NCBI GenBank assembly: GCA_050084515.1
Contig: CM114273.1
Location: forward strand, 37,944,001 to 38,008,000
Direction: 5' to 3'
DNA from: Blasia pusilla
Lineage: Eukaryota; Marchantiophyta; Marchantiopsida; Blasiales
DNA: 64,000 nucleotides
Positions 24,101-36,600 of the stretch are shown here, one piece after another. Below the pieces are notes generated by a model. That model was not told the DNA's origin. It did no database searches and saw only the letters and a list, made by a program, of their open reading frames with translations. Numbering within the stretch: position 1 is the stretch's first letter; each line of letters opens with the position of its first letter. Position numbers and translations under genes: made by a program.

Positions 24101-27100
24101 ATGAGGTAAGAATTCTACCTCCAGCTCCACAGATTCCCATGTATCATTAGTAGAAGCAAGATACACTTGCTGATGCAAAGAACTCAGCACTACTGTAGTG
24201 TTGTATACTTCTCCAAGAATTGAAGACATGGCCTGCAGACTGCTACGAAGAAGCTGTTGGCGTAGGACACCCGCAAGACTCCTCACTGACCGAGCACTAT
24301 ATGTTGAAGTGAAATACCAGGTTAAGAGTGTTGTCACAACGAGCATTATAGCCACAAGAGCCTGATAACAAACCACAAAATACAGATCAGACCAAACACA
24401 ACACGAATTAATCTCTACGTCAATATTTAGCAGGGCAATCACCACATTATGTGTCATGTCAATCAAATATGAACTAGGAAGACAGGGCATGGGAGAGCTG
24501 CCACAGACACAGTTGTCTTCCACATTAGAAGCGAAGGCAAATTGTGATCTGAATTAGTGAATCACATAATTGTCTCAATACATAATTCCTACACTCGAGT
24601 GCACAAATTGGTAACCAAAACTAGGCAAATCTTCAAATCTGCCAGAGCTCATCCAAGTCCTCAGTCCTAGAATCTTGCAAATCTCCCAAAGATCACATGC
24701 GATTGCAGAAGGATTCCTGTCTAATGATCGGGTCTCAAGTTGCACAGGCAGATTATTGGAAAAGCAGTTGGGCTTTCACCTGCCACTTTAAATGCCTACA
24801 ATCAACAGTTTGGAATAAGAACAGTAGAGTACCGTGTGGGGGCATGACTACCAAATTTCTAGGATGAATGAGATAAACAAACCCCAAGGCTCAGTCAGTT
24901 CAAGTTAAAATTTAATACAGTAGGTCTAGTGAATAACGACAAAGGGAATGAGTATGCTGAATTGAGGCTGTTTACTCTAAAAATTCACACAGAATGGTGG
25001 CAGGAGTGTCGAAGAGATGCTATACAGATCACGAATAGGACTCATCCTCCTCTCTGGAGCAGCCTTGATATGGCACGCAAGAAACAAATAGCTACCCGAC
25101 ACAAAGTTGAGTTGCGTAGCTCTTTTTGTTTCTTGTGTCCCATATCAAGGTTGCGCACAACACAGGAAGGAAAAAAATTTCTAAATTTCTAGTTTGAACT
25201 TCTGACTGTGAAAACTGTGACCAGTAAGCATAGTCCAGCAACCAGTTCTGCAAGGAAATATGCTTTAGATGCCTTGTTAAAATCATGCTCTGCATTTTGC
25301 AAGTACTCATAAATCTACCTTTCAAATGTTACTCTTGTAATCGCTTGGGCTCTCACAAGGGTAAGACAGTGACTGTCTCATAGACAGTCACTGCTGTATG
25401 AAATCATTGTACAATCTATCACACATCACATCGTCATTATCTCGAGAAATTAGGATCAAGGGGCTTTTCCCATGAATTTGTTGGGAAACACTTTGTCTTC
25501 AAGTGCTCCAAGGAAATTTTTTGTATTTCTTAAATGATTCATTTGACCAGAAACAGTTCAGATGTTGACTGTATTCCATCATAGCTGAGATGATCTTCAG
25601 AAGTCATCATGAAATAATAATAACAGTAACTGTTATAGGCAGCTCCAAGTCTCTTCTCACTATCAGTATCAGGCAGTATGATCAGTAGACATATACAATA
25701 ATTGCATCTAGGATTAGTCAAATACAAAGCGAATGCCACTGGACAACCATCTCACATACCAAGGCTCGATCAGCATAACTGTCGAGAAATAGGGGGTTGG
25801 GCAGGCATGACAAGAGTCTTGGCACCTACCCTCTCAACTTTGATTGTTCCCATCCTCCAATAAGGCAGATCTAAGTTTACTTTGGCTGGTAACCTAAACT
25901 ATATAGAGCATAATAAATCATTGCCCCGTAGATATCTGTGCCTAAGGAAACCTCAGCAATGAAACATTGAGATGGTGGAGTGATCAACCAACCTGCCCAC
26001 CTCATGAATCAACTAACTTCATCACACTCCTCAACGTGCCCTGCACAGGTAAGCTGTGCTTGCTACACGGGAGATGGAAGGAAGCAAGATGTGAATCGAT
26101 GAGAGCCACAATTTGGGTGCGCTAAAATGTGCAGTTTGACAAATTCCCATCCGCAAGCATGTGCCAGACGATATTGATGGCATGTGCTGCATGCCATCAA
26201 TATTGTCGCACACATGCCAATTCGAATTTGTTCTCTCGCTGTCACCTAAGAACTGCGTAAGTTTTCGACAGAAAGTTAAGCTTCCTCTTTGTGCTCAAAG
26301 CTTGAGAGGCTAGAGAGAAGCCTACTTTTAGGAGGATGAACCAACGAATAGATTTAACGGTCAGGGACTTTGGAATCGCACCGACGACCAATTGTCAGGC
26401 TTTGATGAGAAAATACAAAGGTGAGGCACTATTCTACTCTGCGAAGACGACTTCCAGACGAGTCCTTCCTATGTCGCATTCACGCGATCTGAACCCCTCC
26501 GCGTTGACGGACAAGTTTCAAGAAATCGCGCCTTCCATAGATAGCTACAGCCTACGTTTCGTGGGGAGCCAAAATCCGACAACCAGTGAAAGTGCAGATG
26601 CCCCCTGTTGAGATCAAGTCCACCATCAATTTACCCAACACTAATAAAACCATGGAAAAAGATTACCCTTCGGAAGCAATGTTCATATTCCGTCACCTCC
26701 AGCCCGCGAGTGTAAGATAACACCCTTTCACGAGAACTAAATGAGGAGAAAGTCACACCCAGGCTACAGCGAATCTGAATCATGAAGTAAGAGCGAGGTG
26801 AAAGTACTTCCGTGATCAAAGATGCAGGTAGTGAAACTGGAACACGGAGGACTCCTATTTCCATCGGCATCGCTGGGGACTGCGACTGTAAGTGACGAAA
26901 CCAAATATACATCGATAGCTTAACTGTGTCTTAGTTCTATTTATTTTCATCGTCATACAGAGAGCGCGACACAAGAGCCCCCTCTTGTAATCAGTTTGAG
27001 ACATTTCCAACGAACGATACATTGTTAAGTCTTCCACGACTGGTGATGCTTACCATGATAGCCAGCCGCGACACCAATACGGTATTGGATCGCCGAAGTA

Positions 27101-27359
27101 GCCGCCTTTTCCTTCGGAACGCACGTTGTACAGAAGGATCAGCAATATGTTCCAGGGGAACTGAACTACCTGTCAAGTCCAGAATTATATGATCTAAAAC
27201 TAAGTCTTTACCGCCCTTTGCAGGCGACTGGGCTTTCCAGTGCCCCGGGCAAGTCATTTCGCTTTCTATGGATAGGCTCCTACAAGGACCAAAACACTTC
27301 ATAATTTTCCTGACCATCACTACAAACAAAAGAAACCTTCTTAATTCGTCATCCTCCAT
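18199..27359 (-). CDS. AHK1: Hybrid histidine kinase, AHK1 (osmosensor) type, 12 exons
   Basis: Exons (minus strand): 27359-27054, 24361-24056, 23656-23492, 23246-23139, 22979-22801, 22686-22440, 22228-21981, 21754-21598, 21492-21366, 21228-20974, 20616-18689, 18480-18199. All join in frame at GT-AG sites, giving about 1435 aa, longer than Arabidopsis AHK1 (about 1207). Membrane segments near 99-120 and 458-482 flank an extracellular sensor. HisKA has phosphoacceptor His521 (SHELRTP). HATPase has N-box Asn638, DTGCG at 698-702 and GGSGLGL at 727-733. A receiver-like linker lies at about 818-955. The true receiver has Glu1277-Asp1278, Asp1340, Thr1372 and Lys1394. The family senses dehydration or osmotic stress at the plasma membrane and passes phosphate to HPt proteins. 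HGGSGLGL and GTLMR fit AHK1, and there is no CHASE domain. The start and the exon 2 donor (24056) are the least certain points; Met codons 15, 20 and 35 are alternatives. Confidence 0.9.
25367..25393. repeat. Perfect 12-bp hairpin in kinase intron 1
   Basis: CAGTGACTGTCT, loop CAT, then AGACAGTCACTG. The arms are exact complements. Confidence 0.85.
26171..26203. repeat. 14-bp hairpin in kinase intron 1
   Basis: ATATTGATGGCATG, loop TGCTG, then the exact complement CATGCCATCAATAT. Pairing continues imperfectly outward. It is too short for a typical plant miRNA precursor. Confidence 0.8.
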
Positions 27360-28259
27360 CCTTCAACCTGCAATTGGAGATTTTGAACAGCATCCACTCA
27401 TCACCCCTAATGATGGCATGTGTCTCCATGTCAAAGGTCGAAATCTTCTATCATCTATACTCTTTTATGTCTAACCAAACTCCACCACAAGCTCGTTGAC
27501 TATCAGCAACGCCCGCACCCTTCCAAGTAAACAATTTCCAGGATGTCCATACCATCTGGACCATTCAAACCGGTAGGCATGTGCCTTCAATTATTTCATC
27601 CAAATTGTACTCGCGAAAGCATCTCCGTCCCCGACAAAACCATCCTCAAACCACTGCCTCCTTGGTCTCGGGAGTAAAATTTTCATTTCAGGAGACTATT
27701 TGAACATGGTAGAGGAGGACTCAAAGCTGGCATGGCCCCGACTTCAGTTTAAAATCTAATCCACTTGTCAAGCAGCTTCAGATCTTCGGATATGCACAAA
27801 TTCCAGGTCAAAACCTCATAATGCTTCCGGCCAAGGCTACCTTCGACACCATGAGTATGTGCATCCTGCACTAGAGCCTTTACCGCGAATTTCACTAGCT
27901 ACACTTCACCTGGACTTCAATCCAATCCACTTCTGCATCGTCGTTACACTGTCCATCTCCACCTGTAGTTCCTGACTCCGCAAACGAATCCACCACCCTC
28001 TCCTTCTTTCCCCCTTCCGCCCGCCCCATTCTCGAGCCCGCCAGACTCTTTCGCATCTACTATCTCCACTCCAAGCAACGATCCCAACTTCCTCCCGCAC
28101 AACCGATCAAAGCGCACTGCGTTGATCGTACTCCTCTTCCCGAGATCTTTACACCAACCGCTACCTCCTCTTCACCTGTTGCGCAACGACTCCATCACTA
28201 CTACTCCTGTTCTTGTCGCCTTCCGACTGCAACAATTACAATTCGCCTCTCCACTCACT

Positions 28260-28262
28260 GCG

Positions 28263-28295
<33 letters not shown>

Positions 28296-28302
28296 TCTCT
28301 CG
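28260..28302. repeat. CT-rich microsatellite
   Basis: An imperfect CT repeat with TTTCTCTTTCT interruptions in a pyrimidine-rich stretch upstream of the kinase start. It could be part of a transcribed leader, but nothing shows this directly. Confidence 0.85.
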
Positions 28303-29882
28303 CTCTCCCTACCCGCACATCCTCTCATCGACTGCTTGACCACTGCGCATCTCACCTCCTCCTCAAAAGCCCGCTCCCTCGTGTGGAAATGCAACAGACA
28401 ACCTTCCCATCCCAGGTCTCCGAGAGACGAGAAAGAACTGGGGGGCCCTCCCCCTCTCTCCTCCCGTGCACCCGCATCAACAGCAGCCCTCTCGTTTCGT
28501 CTCCTTCCCTCCCTCCCTCTCTCCCTCCCTTCTCCGTCTCGGCCTCCGATATGCCAGGATCGGATTTGATTTTGCCCGATTCAAAATGCTCTTTCCTTGC
28601 CACCGAATGACCGGCGTCCGAGTCAGCACGCAAGCATCGCCGTCAGTCCTCTGCCACAGCCTCTGTACAAGTTAGGTGCCTGGGCCCTAAGATGTCGGCC
28701 GCTATTCTATACATGTTAGGATCTAGACCCCTGCGTAGCGAATGGGCTAGGCTACGCCACATATTATTATTTTTATTTTATTTTATTTTTCCTTTCTCTT
28801 CTTTCCTTGTTAGGGAAATCTGAGATGCCTTATAGCCCCAAATTACACGTGTGAAACGATGAGTCGGGGTAGGTTTCTGTATTTGTACTCTCTCCTTTGC
28901 CCTTCATGAAAAAGTCGTTAGTCCCTAGACGGTATTGTCGCGTTCCATATGAAAGTATTTTTCATCGTGGAGCTCCGTTTTCTGGTGTACTAATCTCTGT
29001 AATTAAAAGAGTATGGGGTTCGAGGACCCTTATCACATTTTGGCCTCCTCTCATGCTAAACTAACATAACAAAATTTAACGTAATGAAGGAGGTGCTCTC
29101 TCACGAGTAATTTTCACCGGTGCATAGTATATAAGAAATAACAAATTCGACGCGAATACCAAACGCTCTACTTTCTAGTTCCAAGCAAAACGAAAAAATG
29201 TAGAAAGGTAGATGACTTACTTGAATGGAACATCCTAGTCACAGGGCCCAGAATATTGACGATACGTAATCCGATATGAATCTAGAGTGACACTCCTCCC
29301 TATGGACCGCATTGCGAGACTTGAGCTCTTCACTAATCTTACTCATTTGGTTTTGATATCGACTGCCAAATTTTCCATTTAATAACGTCCACGTAAGATC
29401 AGGGAAGATACCAACGAAGATCAGCAACCCTTGTTGGTATCTTTTCGTTAAGCTAATTCTTCGATCTTTTAATCACAAGCTATTGCCGTCATAATAGTCG
29501 GTTTAAGCCGAGCTTTTCTCGGGTGACACGCACAAATCCTTCCTATTTAAGAGAGCGTGAGAGATCCGTTGTCGATATCGATCAACAGTCGTACTGGACC
29601 GAAGGACTCATCAAAACAGACCCGAGAAAATTGGGCACCAGCATGGCCATGACGGAACGAAAAGATGATGCCATCAACCTGAAAATACTACACTCGAAAA
29701 GGCCTTATAGGAAAACAGCCGAGAGGACAATGGGAGGTTACCAAAACCCGTCTCCACAAAGGTGGATGGATGGATCATGATGAACGGAGCGAGGAAGGAC
29801 TACTACAACGTGGTGGACTAGAAATGACGAAAACCGAGGGCCACAAAGTCCATGGGGTTGGGGAGAAAAAAGTTGTCACCAC

Positions 29883-30182
29883 CATGGATGGCCATGATTT
29901 TATGCTTCGTGGATGGCCTCTCTATTTGTTTGTCTCAGTTTTTTTCACCATCGGGAAGCTGGAACGAGAAATTACCTCCCAAGAATCTTCATCGACGAAG
30001 AATAAATACTATACATCATGAATGGCCATGATGTCTACTGTTCTTTGTGGATGGCCTCTTGATCTGTCCACCCACACCCATTGAATCGGTTCCACACCCC
30101 TAAATTTCGCATGCATTTTTTAATTTTCAGTTCCTTTCGTCATTGAGAAGTTGGGAGAAATTACCTCCCAAGAATCTTCATG
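29883..30182. repeat. Diverged tandem duplication
   Basis: ATGGATGGCCATGA... with CGTGGATGGCCTCT and GAAATTACCTCCCAAGAATC occurs at 29883-29998 and, altered and longer, at 30018-30182. The two copies have unequal spacing between shared blocks, so indels followed the duplication. Confidence 0.75.
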
Positions 30183-30837
30183 AGTCCACGGAATGAGCCA
30201 TCGGGAAGCGGATGCAGCTTGTATGGTTTTTTTTCCTTTGGCACTTATACAAACCCATGCCATGCATAGAACATTATTTACTATTTTGCAATCCAAATTT
30301 AACATTTCATTTTGTGAGAAGGGGAGCAAAGGCTAGTCAAACTGGGAAGAAGGGGAATGGAAAAGTGGAAAACATTTTTATATTTAATTTTCTTATTCCT
30401 TTCAAAGTACCATTAGCATGACACTCATTAGAGAAGTAGAGGAGAAGTATCTTATACGTCTTTCCTTTAGGAGTAAGACAAAATTGCAACAAAATGTATA
30501 CATTACAAGAAGAGGGTTAGATATACTAGCAACATAGAAGGGATCGAGTTTAAAATCACCATATGTAGTTACTCATAGCCACATATTCCATGGTAGGAAG
30601 AACCAACCAAAAAAACTCAAAAAGGGCGAGAATCTTGGAGACTCCTACCCTCCTAATTCTGCAAGGCCCTATGTGCCTCAAGCCTAAAGAAAACTATATC
30701 TCTCTAAGAACCTTTGTGATGCCATAGAAGAATACTCCATCTAGCTTGGTGACAATATACCAAATTGAATTTATGAATATGATTCAAATAAACATGTTGC
30801 TTTTTTATATTAAGGACGACATATCATATCATTTATA

Positions 30838-31010
30838 TCTATATTATTATTGGAGAATGCCCCTTTGATTTAGAACACCTCTCCTCTGAATTGATAGGAT
30901 TGCTTGATCTCTCGACCAAAAAGATCGATCAAAATTGATTTAAATAGTCAATTAAGAGTTTTGGGGATTAGTTAAATCATTCGTCACAAGATAATTACAT
31001 GTTATTAACT
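30838..31010 (+). mobile_element. Helitron-like element, 5' part
   Basis: It starts A|TCTATATTATTATTGGAGAATGCCC and aligns with the complete element at 56602-56798 through AAAATTGATTTAAA and TTGGGGATTAG. No hairpin plus CTAG end was found, so the 3' end is lost. No coding capacity. Confidence 0.6.
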
Positions 31011-32554
31011 AAAATCATCCTATGCATCAAATGGGGTTTACTAGTCCATACTAGAGGAGAATAGTTTCTTGTTGGAAAACATATTCATACACTATTTTTT
31101 CTAGTTGCTCCTCCATCATATGTCATTAGATTTCTTTCAAAAATACTTTAGGTCACATTAAGTAGAGGTCATACAAAGAGATGAACTATGAAACATGACC
31201 AGGAGCCTTATGGGTCCTTACTCGTCTCTAGTAACACAAGAGTGTGGGCAACAACGAAATCCTTCCCTAAAAAGGCACCAAGAACTTTTATTAAAAGAAT
31301 TAATCTAAGTGGACTCATGCATGGGTATATATATACAAAGGAGAATAATTATTTGATTCGCAAGACATTTCTCTATCAACACATGGCCGTGGGAACAATC
31401 TTCTGATAATAAATAAAAGCACCAAGAATTTTTTATTAAAAGGACTAATCCGGGTGGACTCATGCATAGGACCGGCTACACTAGTACCATTTAGATTTAC
31501 TAGAAATGTCATAACGCATACCTTTTCAGGAATTCCATATGTGCATGCCAGCAGATGCATGAGACGACTCTCTACGGAAAACGTACCAACCCCCATAATT
31601 GGTTGTGACTTCAACGGACAAAGGACCGCAGAACTTACGCAAGGTGACGGAATTCGACGAGACCTTTCCCTGTGGAATGTTGGATGCGGACGCGCAGGGT
31701 CGTTGGTCCAGGTGACGGGATGTTACGTGATGGGTTTCGTTCCTCCCGATTCTGTAAGTTCCGGCGTCACGGGACCGCTATTCAAGCACTTGTAACTTCA
31801 GCTACATGAACCACCAGATAGACAGAAGTGGATTGATTCCCGTCGGACTGTAGTGTGAATGGAATGGCGTTGCATCGTGTTTTCATCGGGTACCGCTTAT
31901 CCGAGTACCGAAGACATGTAGCACTGTCTGCAAACGGGCAGGTCGGGGTGTCGTATTCAAATGACACCATTCCTGATTCCCAACGAACTTGGAATCTGCC
32001 GGGGTTAGGGTTAACCGAGTTTCATGCAGAGTGCAATCTAGCGCCACTTCAGATCGCATTGGTCGTTTTAATTTGCTTCCTACTTCCGTCTGGACTGAAT
32101 GAATGTTGCTGGATTTGTGGCATACGAATGTGTCCCACATCGACATTTGAATAGTGGCGCAGCTTTAGACTCGAACGGGGCGGTGCGCAAGATCAGCTTG
32201 TGCTTACACGAATTCCTGCAAAATACCCGTAGGTTTTTGGTTCTCTCACACGTGAGTTGCATCGAACTTTTGGCAGGTTCTTTAAACCGAGTCTGCTATG
32301 TGTCGATTGCATTGTTCCGGGTTCATTGTTGCTGTTCCTGATTTCGCTCTCTGACTTGCTTTCAATTTTCAATCACCACTGATTTGGAAGAAATGTCGTT
32401 CTTCTTTATCTCATGCGGCCCCCGGTGTATGCATGGCAAAAATTTGTAGCCACTCAGAATCCTTGAATTTCTCTCATCAGAGCTAGCTCTTTCGCTCTGC
32501 CCAGCAATGTTCTCTCTCTCTCTCTCTCTCGCTCAAGCACCGTCCAACCAGGGC

Positions 32555-32601
32555 GCGGGGTCTATGGTCGCAAAGCCACGACAGGCACTACTTAATGAGT
32601 A

Positions 32602-32648
<47 letters not shown>

Positions 32649-33001
32649 AGTCTTAAAACCCCGAACCCTTGGCCGCACAAGTTGAGAGAAGCCAGTGAAC
32701 TGTGATAGGACCGATGGCCGCGAGCCCCCGAGAAGCGTTGTAGCAAATTGGGTCTTAGACAGGATCCGGACAGAGGCAGGGAAGGAGGGAGAGGGGGCGA
32801 GGAAGATGATCTTTTGGAACTCCAACGTGAAGATATCAGGTAGTGAAGGAGACGCAGAGTTTTGCGGCTCGAGACGGGCGAAGGAGGAGACGGGGGACTC
32901 TCTCGAGAAGTAGACGGCTCGACACAGGGTAAAGGAGGAGGGGATGGTTTGAGACGGAGGAAGGAGGGTTGCGGGGTTTACGGTCGCAAGGCTACGACAG
33001 G

Positions 33002-33056
<55 letters not shown>
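32555..33056. repeat. CT microsatellites with duplicated flanks upstream of LAS1
   Basis: CT runs lie at 32605-32643 and 33003-33056, with a shorter run at about 32513-32530. Upstream of each of the two longer runs is the same sequence, GCGGGGTCTATGGTCGCAA and its near twin GCGGGGTTTACGGTCGCAA (about 32555 and 32970), followed by ACGACAGGC. The microsatellite appears to have been copied together with its flank. Confidence 0.8.
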
Positions 33057-33060
<4 letters not shown>

Positions 33061-33173
33061 TGGGAGAACAGATTCTCTTATCACATCCATGCTCCAGTGC
33101 TATCAATCATCTGAAAAGCTATTCGTCACTGGAGTGTCTCGTGGTTGCACGAGATCCATTTCTTAGCGCGACG

Positions 33174-33361
33174 ATCAGAGCTCCGCCCTTCTCTCCCTCC
33201 CCGCTGATAGTTGCTGGCTCTTCTACTTTCGGTGTTTCCGTCCAGAGCAATGTACTCACATTACAAAATCAGAGCTCCGTCCTTCTCTCCCTCCCCGCTG
33301 ATAGTTGCTGGCCCTTCTACTTTCGGTGTTTCCGCCCACAACAATGTACTCACATTACAAA
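33174..33361. repeat. 94-bp tandem duplication upstream of LAS1
   Basis: Two adjacent copies (33174-33267 and 33268-33361), starting ATCAGAGCTCCG and ending CATTACAAAA, differing at only a few positions. It lies about 290 bases before the LAS1 start, in promoter or 5' UTR sequence. Confidence 0.9.
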
Positions 33362-33647
33362 ATTAGCTCAAAAACATTGGGCAACTGGCATTGAATAGCC
33401 GGCCGGATTTTGCTTTTTTCTTGTCAGCGAGTAGGGCCCAGCAAGGTCAGGACTAGAATCCATGCAACAGTGGTAGCATGGGACCGGGTCCTAATAGTAT
33501 CCATTATGAATCAAGGTTGCTGTGCACAGAGGAAGAGTTACGGGGAGGGTAAGGAAATGAATGTAATCTCGAACATTTCTGTCTAGGATTATCTGATTTA
33601 TGCTTGTTTCCTACGCAGGAATTTTGGCAGCAATAAAAGAAGGCGGG

Positions 33648-36600
33648 ATGAGGAAGCAACGGGGAAGTGGAATGCGGCAAGTGCCTTGGCAGAGTTGGGA
33701 GCATTGGGAATTGGTAGCCGCTGAGCTCTTTTCAGGCTCCTGGAGTCGGATCTCAACTGCCCTAAACCGGGTTTGTTTCCCATGTTTTGTACTCAGAACT
33801 GATGAATAATCGTCTCCAATTAGTTTGCAGATGAAAGCTTTGACAGCATCTTACTGTGTAAGGTTGGTTGCAGATAACAGCATGGCAGAGCAGAGGAAAG
33901 ATGCCAGTTGCGGTGGAGATCACAGCTTCTCTTATCAGCATCCATCAGCGAGATCCTTATTTCAAGTGAGTGCTGAACTACGCATTCACTTGTCTCCACG
34001 TGTGCAGTTCATGGGTGGTTACTGAGCTAGCTCTTCTCTGCTTGCAGTTGTGAGTTGCCCCCAGGAGATATTCTTCCAGAGGAAATGCTCAGGATGATGT
34101 ACTCCATGGCCATTCAGAGGTCAGATTATACACCCCTCCATGTGTTTCTGCAATGGCCACCAAACCAATTGCAATGAGTTCATGTTAGATCCTGTGTGCT
34201 TGTGCTTCTCATGTCAAACATGTGGAGCATTTGGGCTGCTTGTAAAACAAGTTTGGTCAAGGGTCAAAAATCTCAATAATGTTATGGGATGTCTGAACCT
34301 GGTGCAGACTGGTGAATGGGGTGGTTGACCAGTCACAAAAGCGCAATATAAGCTCAGTTGCTGAGAGGGCTGAGTCAGCTGGACTTCCTCGCCTCCTCGT
34401 TGACATCCGTCATGGTACATCTCGATCACTAGTGTGGAATAACAATATAGTAAACCAACCTCCAATAAGTCTTGACTCTTTAAGGAGAAGATGAATGCTA
34501 TTTGTTTCACACAAAAATGTCAAATGTGCGAATGGAATTGCTCCCATGTACCAAGACATGATCATTTCCTTCTCGTGCACTATAATGGTCACCTTGCCAA
34601 TGAGTCCATCGTAAGACGTTTTGAGTTAGCTTCACTTCTTGCTTATAAGAATGTGGCATGCACAAGAAGACTTCTATTAGATTGGCTTACCAATCATTCC
34701 TGTCTCACTTGTTTTTTCTGAATGTAATTGTAGAAACGGCCCATACTGAATTACCGGGATTATCTCTTCTGCAAGTTGCCAGCAAACAGGTTTGTGTCTT
34801 ATTACAACCTGTAGAAGTCATTCCTGGTGGTTTCTTATGTTGTATCCTTTCAAAGGATTGCTTGGGTTCTAAGTCCTTCTCAGTTAAAGTGTTTATTTGA
34901 TTCATTCTTGTACATGGCTTGTGTTGTGGGATGGCAGGCACTAGCATGGTTGAAATTGCGCTATTGGGACCGACAGAGACAAGAGTTGGGAAGTATCCGT
35001 GAGGAGCTCAAGAAAAAGCTGGTGGAACATTGTCAGGTTGTAGCTGACATTTTGACTCTAAGTGAACCTGCTTCTGAGGTTGATCAGTCTGAATGCAGGA
35101 AGAATGCCAAGAAGCAACAAAAAGAGAGATTAATAGGTTGGCTATCATCATGCCCTACATTTTGTGTACTTGGTAATGCCTCCGCGTATGTGCCCAACTG
35201 GATCTTTGAAGCTTCAGGAATATAAATACTGGCAACTATGGTCGATTCAAAGTTTTTATGGAGTGCTGGTGGTATTTGCAGCCAAGAAGCGGAATAGAGT
35301 TCAAATTTTCAGGGAGTTGCTGAATCTCTCCCTATTGTCAACCCCAGAGGTTGTATCAATACTGGTTGATGATAGACTGTTGGAACAAGATGGTTTACCT
35401 CCTGTAGATGAAGAGGACTGCAAGGAAGCTGTCAGGGCAGGTTTGATGGATGACGATGAGCATGAAGATGCAGACAAAACAGATTCTGGGTACAGCTCTT
35501 CTATTGTACACGCTGCCTGGAAATTTACCATAGCCAAACTTTCGTTGCACCTGTCCAGATTGCCTGGAATCCTCTTAGTTGCAATTGTTGAACGCATCAG
35601 ATCGAGTCAGGCAATGAATGCTCATTTATCAGCATTGGTGAAAGATGGAGAGGAAGATGGAGCATCTCAGACCATTAGTGGTGGCACAAGAGAGGCCTTG
35701 CCTTTGGATAGTTCTGGAAGAAGGCTCTTGACTTCCTGGTGTGCCTGGCTATTAGGTCATGAGAGTGGTCATGACTCATCTCAGCAAGAGACACCTTTAC
35801 ACTCTGCACGGAAGGAGACTCTGGCAGTGAAAGTTTTGAAGGTATCAAATACAATGCCTCTCAGAGCAAATCTTAGTCCAGAGCTTCTCCATGACCTGCT
35901 ACGAACCTGTATCCTTTCCTCAAGTGGAATGAATCCACAGGCTGAGCTTGTTTCGATGATTGCATTATGCGTTGGAAGTCCGAGGTTTCAACGTCAAGTT
36001 GCAATGCTTGCCCAACTGGGTGCCAGACTGCAGAGGGTCTCTGGCAATGAGACAAGTATAGTGACAGCCTCTGGAATTATATCAGAGAAGACAGCATTTG
36101 ATACTTCATCAACAGACCTAGGTGCTTCAAACCATGGAGGAAACGCAAATGCAGATCCCCCTTCTGCTCCAGAGCTTTCTGAGAAAACAATGGATAAGAT
36201 AATTTCCAGTCAAGAATCAGCCTTTGAAATGGCCAGGAAGCAGCAGCGACAGTTCTTTGCTAGTTTTTCTTCTAGTAGAACTGGCTCAAGTGGCCTCTCC
36301 ACTATCGAGGAAGCCACAAGTGGTGATGGCGGTTCAAGATTAGCTGATAAGCATTCCCCAGAATTGAGCATCACTGACCAATATTTGGACAGTCGGCTCA
36401 GTGTAAAGATGCAGGGCTGTACATCAGAAGTGGACCCCATAGGAAAATGGTCCGTTGCAGATAATTGGAGACCTTGTGCTATTGGCATGATTCAATCCCC
36501 TTACAATGTCATCGGCAGAATACCATCTCTTGAGCTGCGTGGTAGTGTACAGGAGGATGACCTCTTGGGTCAAAAAGAAGTTGTAGTTGTTGGATCCGTT

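Larger units (their letters stand above)
24362..27053 (-). other. Large first intron of the histidine kinase gene
   Basis: About 2.7 kb between ATG|GTAAGC (27054/27053) and TTATCAG|GCTC (24362/24361). The junction falls inside the first membrane segment. It holds two hairpins (25367-25393 and 26171-26203) and no gene that I recognise. The other introns of this gene are about 80-480 bases. Confidence 0.75.
27360..33647. other. Divergent intergenic region between the kinase and LAS1 genes
   Basis: About 6.3 kb. It must contain both promoters. It holds pyrimidine-rich leader-like sequence with CT runs (28260-28302), a diverged duplication (29883-29998 with 30018-30182), a Helitron-like 5' end (30838), another duplicated segment (31273-31326 with 31415-31470), and CT microsatellites near LAS1. 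The plus-strand ORF of 162 aa at 28122-28610 is Ser/Leu/Pro low complexity, and I do not accept it as a gene. Confidence 0.5.

Noticed and set aside
28122-28610. Plus-strand frame of 162 aa upstream of the kinase
   Set aside because: Ser/Leu/Pro low complexity from pyrimidine-rich DNA; overlapping frames look the same.
32862-33398. Plus-strand frame of 178 aa before LAS1
   Set aside because: It spans a CT microsatellite and a 94-bp duplication; no domain and likely leader sequence.
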